Of a stretch of 6,840 nucleotides of DNA, positions 5,948-6,840 are shown piece after piece. The DNA comes from an uncultured Dyadobacter sp. (lineage in GTDB: Bacteria; Bacteroidota; Bacteroidia; Cytophagales; Spirosomataceae), in contig CALGRQ010000173.1 in NCBI GenBank assembly GCA_937880795.1, positions 1 to 6,840 of the forward strand, in the 5' to 3' direction. The notes below the pieces were generated by a model. It worked only from the letters and a program-made list of their open reading frames with translations, did no database searches and was not told the DNA's origin. Every line of letters starts with the position of its first letter. Within the stretch, counting starts at the first letter, position 1. Made by a program: the position numbers and the translations under genes.

Positions 5948-6838
5948 TCACCCCATTGAATTTCGGGACTCTAAAGGCGAGTGACCTGTGTTTTTCTTGA
6001 AGAAGTTGGTAAAATACGGCGCATATTCAAAACCTAGGCTATATGCAATCTCGGAAACATTCCAGTTGCTGTGCTGCAACAGCGCCCTGGCTTCCTGAAT
6101 GACACGGGCGGCGATGTGATCTGTGGTCGTCCTGCCGGTTACTTCCTTCACTGCCCGATTGAGGTGATTAACATGTACGGATAAATGCATGGCATAATCC
6201 TTGGCTGTTTTTATTTTGAGATGGTTTTCCGGTCCATCAATGGGGAACTGTCTTTCCAGCAACTCAAGAAATAATGAAGTGATGCGTGCAGAAGCATTGT
6301 GATGGCGTTCGTAGTTGCTCGTCGGATTCATTTTCATGGCCTCGTGGACCAACAAATGCAGCAAATTACGCAGCACATCGTACTTATGCGCGTAATCAGA
6401 CTGTATTTCCTGTATCATTTTCCTGAAAATTACAGATATTTCCTCCTGTTGAAGCGCGTCAACAAAGACGATGGGATTTCCCCCCACCCTAAATAATGGC
6501 GATTCCTGAAGGCTTCCGATCCGATCGGACTGATGCAAAAATGTTTTACTAAAAAGACAAAACCAACCCGATTGTTCTTCGGATGTAGCCTCCCAACTGT
6601 ATGGAATCGTGGGGTTAGAAAAAAGTACCGCCGGACGGTCAATACGAATCCATTTATCCGCAAAGTACAGCTTCCCTTGTCCGATAATCAGCGAAACCTT
6701 ATAAAAATCACGGCGACTATATGGCGTTACAGTTTGGCAATGATCTCTTGAAAAGACATTAAAATGACCCGATCCGGCATTGTCCAGCCCATGCCCCATC
6801 GGATTTGCATAAGCAACCCGCCGATAAAAATCATCTAT
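5948..6838 (-). CDS. AraC-family transcriptional regulator, 5' end probably outside the window
   Basis: The first ATG in view is at 6799 and gives 283 residues, but the same frame stays open to the window edge and reads DDFYRRVAYANP just before it, which looks like genuine N-terminal sequence. The true start is therefore probably outside. Numbering from the ATG, residues 12-90 form a cupin-like sensor domain (SRRDFYKVSLIIG at 28-40, LFSNPTIPYSWE at 59-70). The C-terminal hundred residues are the AraC DNA-binding domain with two helix-turn-helix units: LSVHVNHLNRAVKEVTG, then VSEIAYSLGFEYAPYFTNFF with the usual GHSP ending. Such proteins usually activate nearby genes on binding a small ligand. 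It is read in the same direction as the hydrolase and reductase, 144 bases upstream, and is the natural candidate for their control. The ligand is unknown. Confidence 0.9.
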   Translation of the reverse strand: MDDFYRRVAYANPMGHGLDNAGSGHFNVFSRDHCQTVTPYSRRDFYKVSLIIGQGKLYFADKWIRIDRPAVLFSNPTIPYSWEATSEEQSGWFCLFSKTFLHQSDRIGSLQESPLFRVGGNPIVFVDALQQEEISVIFRKMIQEIQSDYAHKYDVLRNLLHLLVHEAMKMNPTSNYERHHNASARITSLFLELLERQFPIDGPENHLKIKTAKDYAMHLSVHVNHLNRAVKEVTGRTTTDHIAARVIQEARALLQHSNWNVSEIAYSLGFEYAPYFTNFFKKNTGHSPLESRNSMG

Positions 6839-6840
6839 AT

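Overview
This looks like chromosome from a member of the Bacteroidota, most likely of the Chitinophagaceae/Sphingobacteriaceae type. The reasons are protein style (a signal peptide ending in AQ, AraC and cupin proteins of recognisable Bacteroidota flavour), A-rich start regions without Shine-Dalgarno sequences, a perfect Bacteroidota -7 promoter box (TAnnTTTG), and families of extragenic palindromic repeats typical of these genomes. No rRNA, tRNA, CRISPR array or complete insertion sequence is visible.

Layout. Bases 2-373 hold the 3' end of an AT-rich gene of unknown function. About 16 bases past its stop begins a ~180-bp imperfect inverted repeat (389-569), so the gene plus repeat resembles a cassette or a mobile repeat unit. 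Then come a secreted histidine phosphatase (656-1174, +), a YjlB-type cupin that seems to have lost its N-terminus (1237-1671, -), and, divergent from the cupin, a YbjJ-like MFS transporter (1978-3138, +). The gap between cupin and transporter carries a perfect 8-bp dyad that could be an operator. Bases 3139-3757 contain no gene but are full of repeats: an 82-bp direct repeat in two copies, a 20-bp inverted repeat, a strong C/G-rich hairpin and a smaller inverted-repeat-bounded segment.

The right half is one minus-strand cluster read from right to left: an AraC-type regulator (5' end probably outside the window), a possibly Tat-exported metallo-beta-lactamase-fold hydrolase of the methyl parathion hydrolase/lactonase-like kind, and an aldo/keto reductase. 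A clear promoter lies between the regulator and the hydrolase. The hydrolase and reductase are 42 bp apart and probably cotranscribed, perhaps under control of the AraC protein. A plausible reading is a small inducible catabolic or detoxification unit in which an ester or lactone is hydrolysed and a carbonyl compound is reduced, but the substrates cannot be read from the sequence.

I see no convincing new defence or mobile system. The most unusual items are the cassette-like left end, the lesion at the start of the cupin, and the repeat-packed gap after the transporter.
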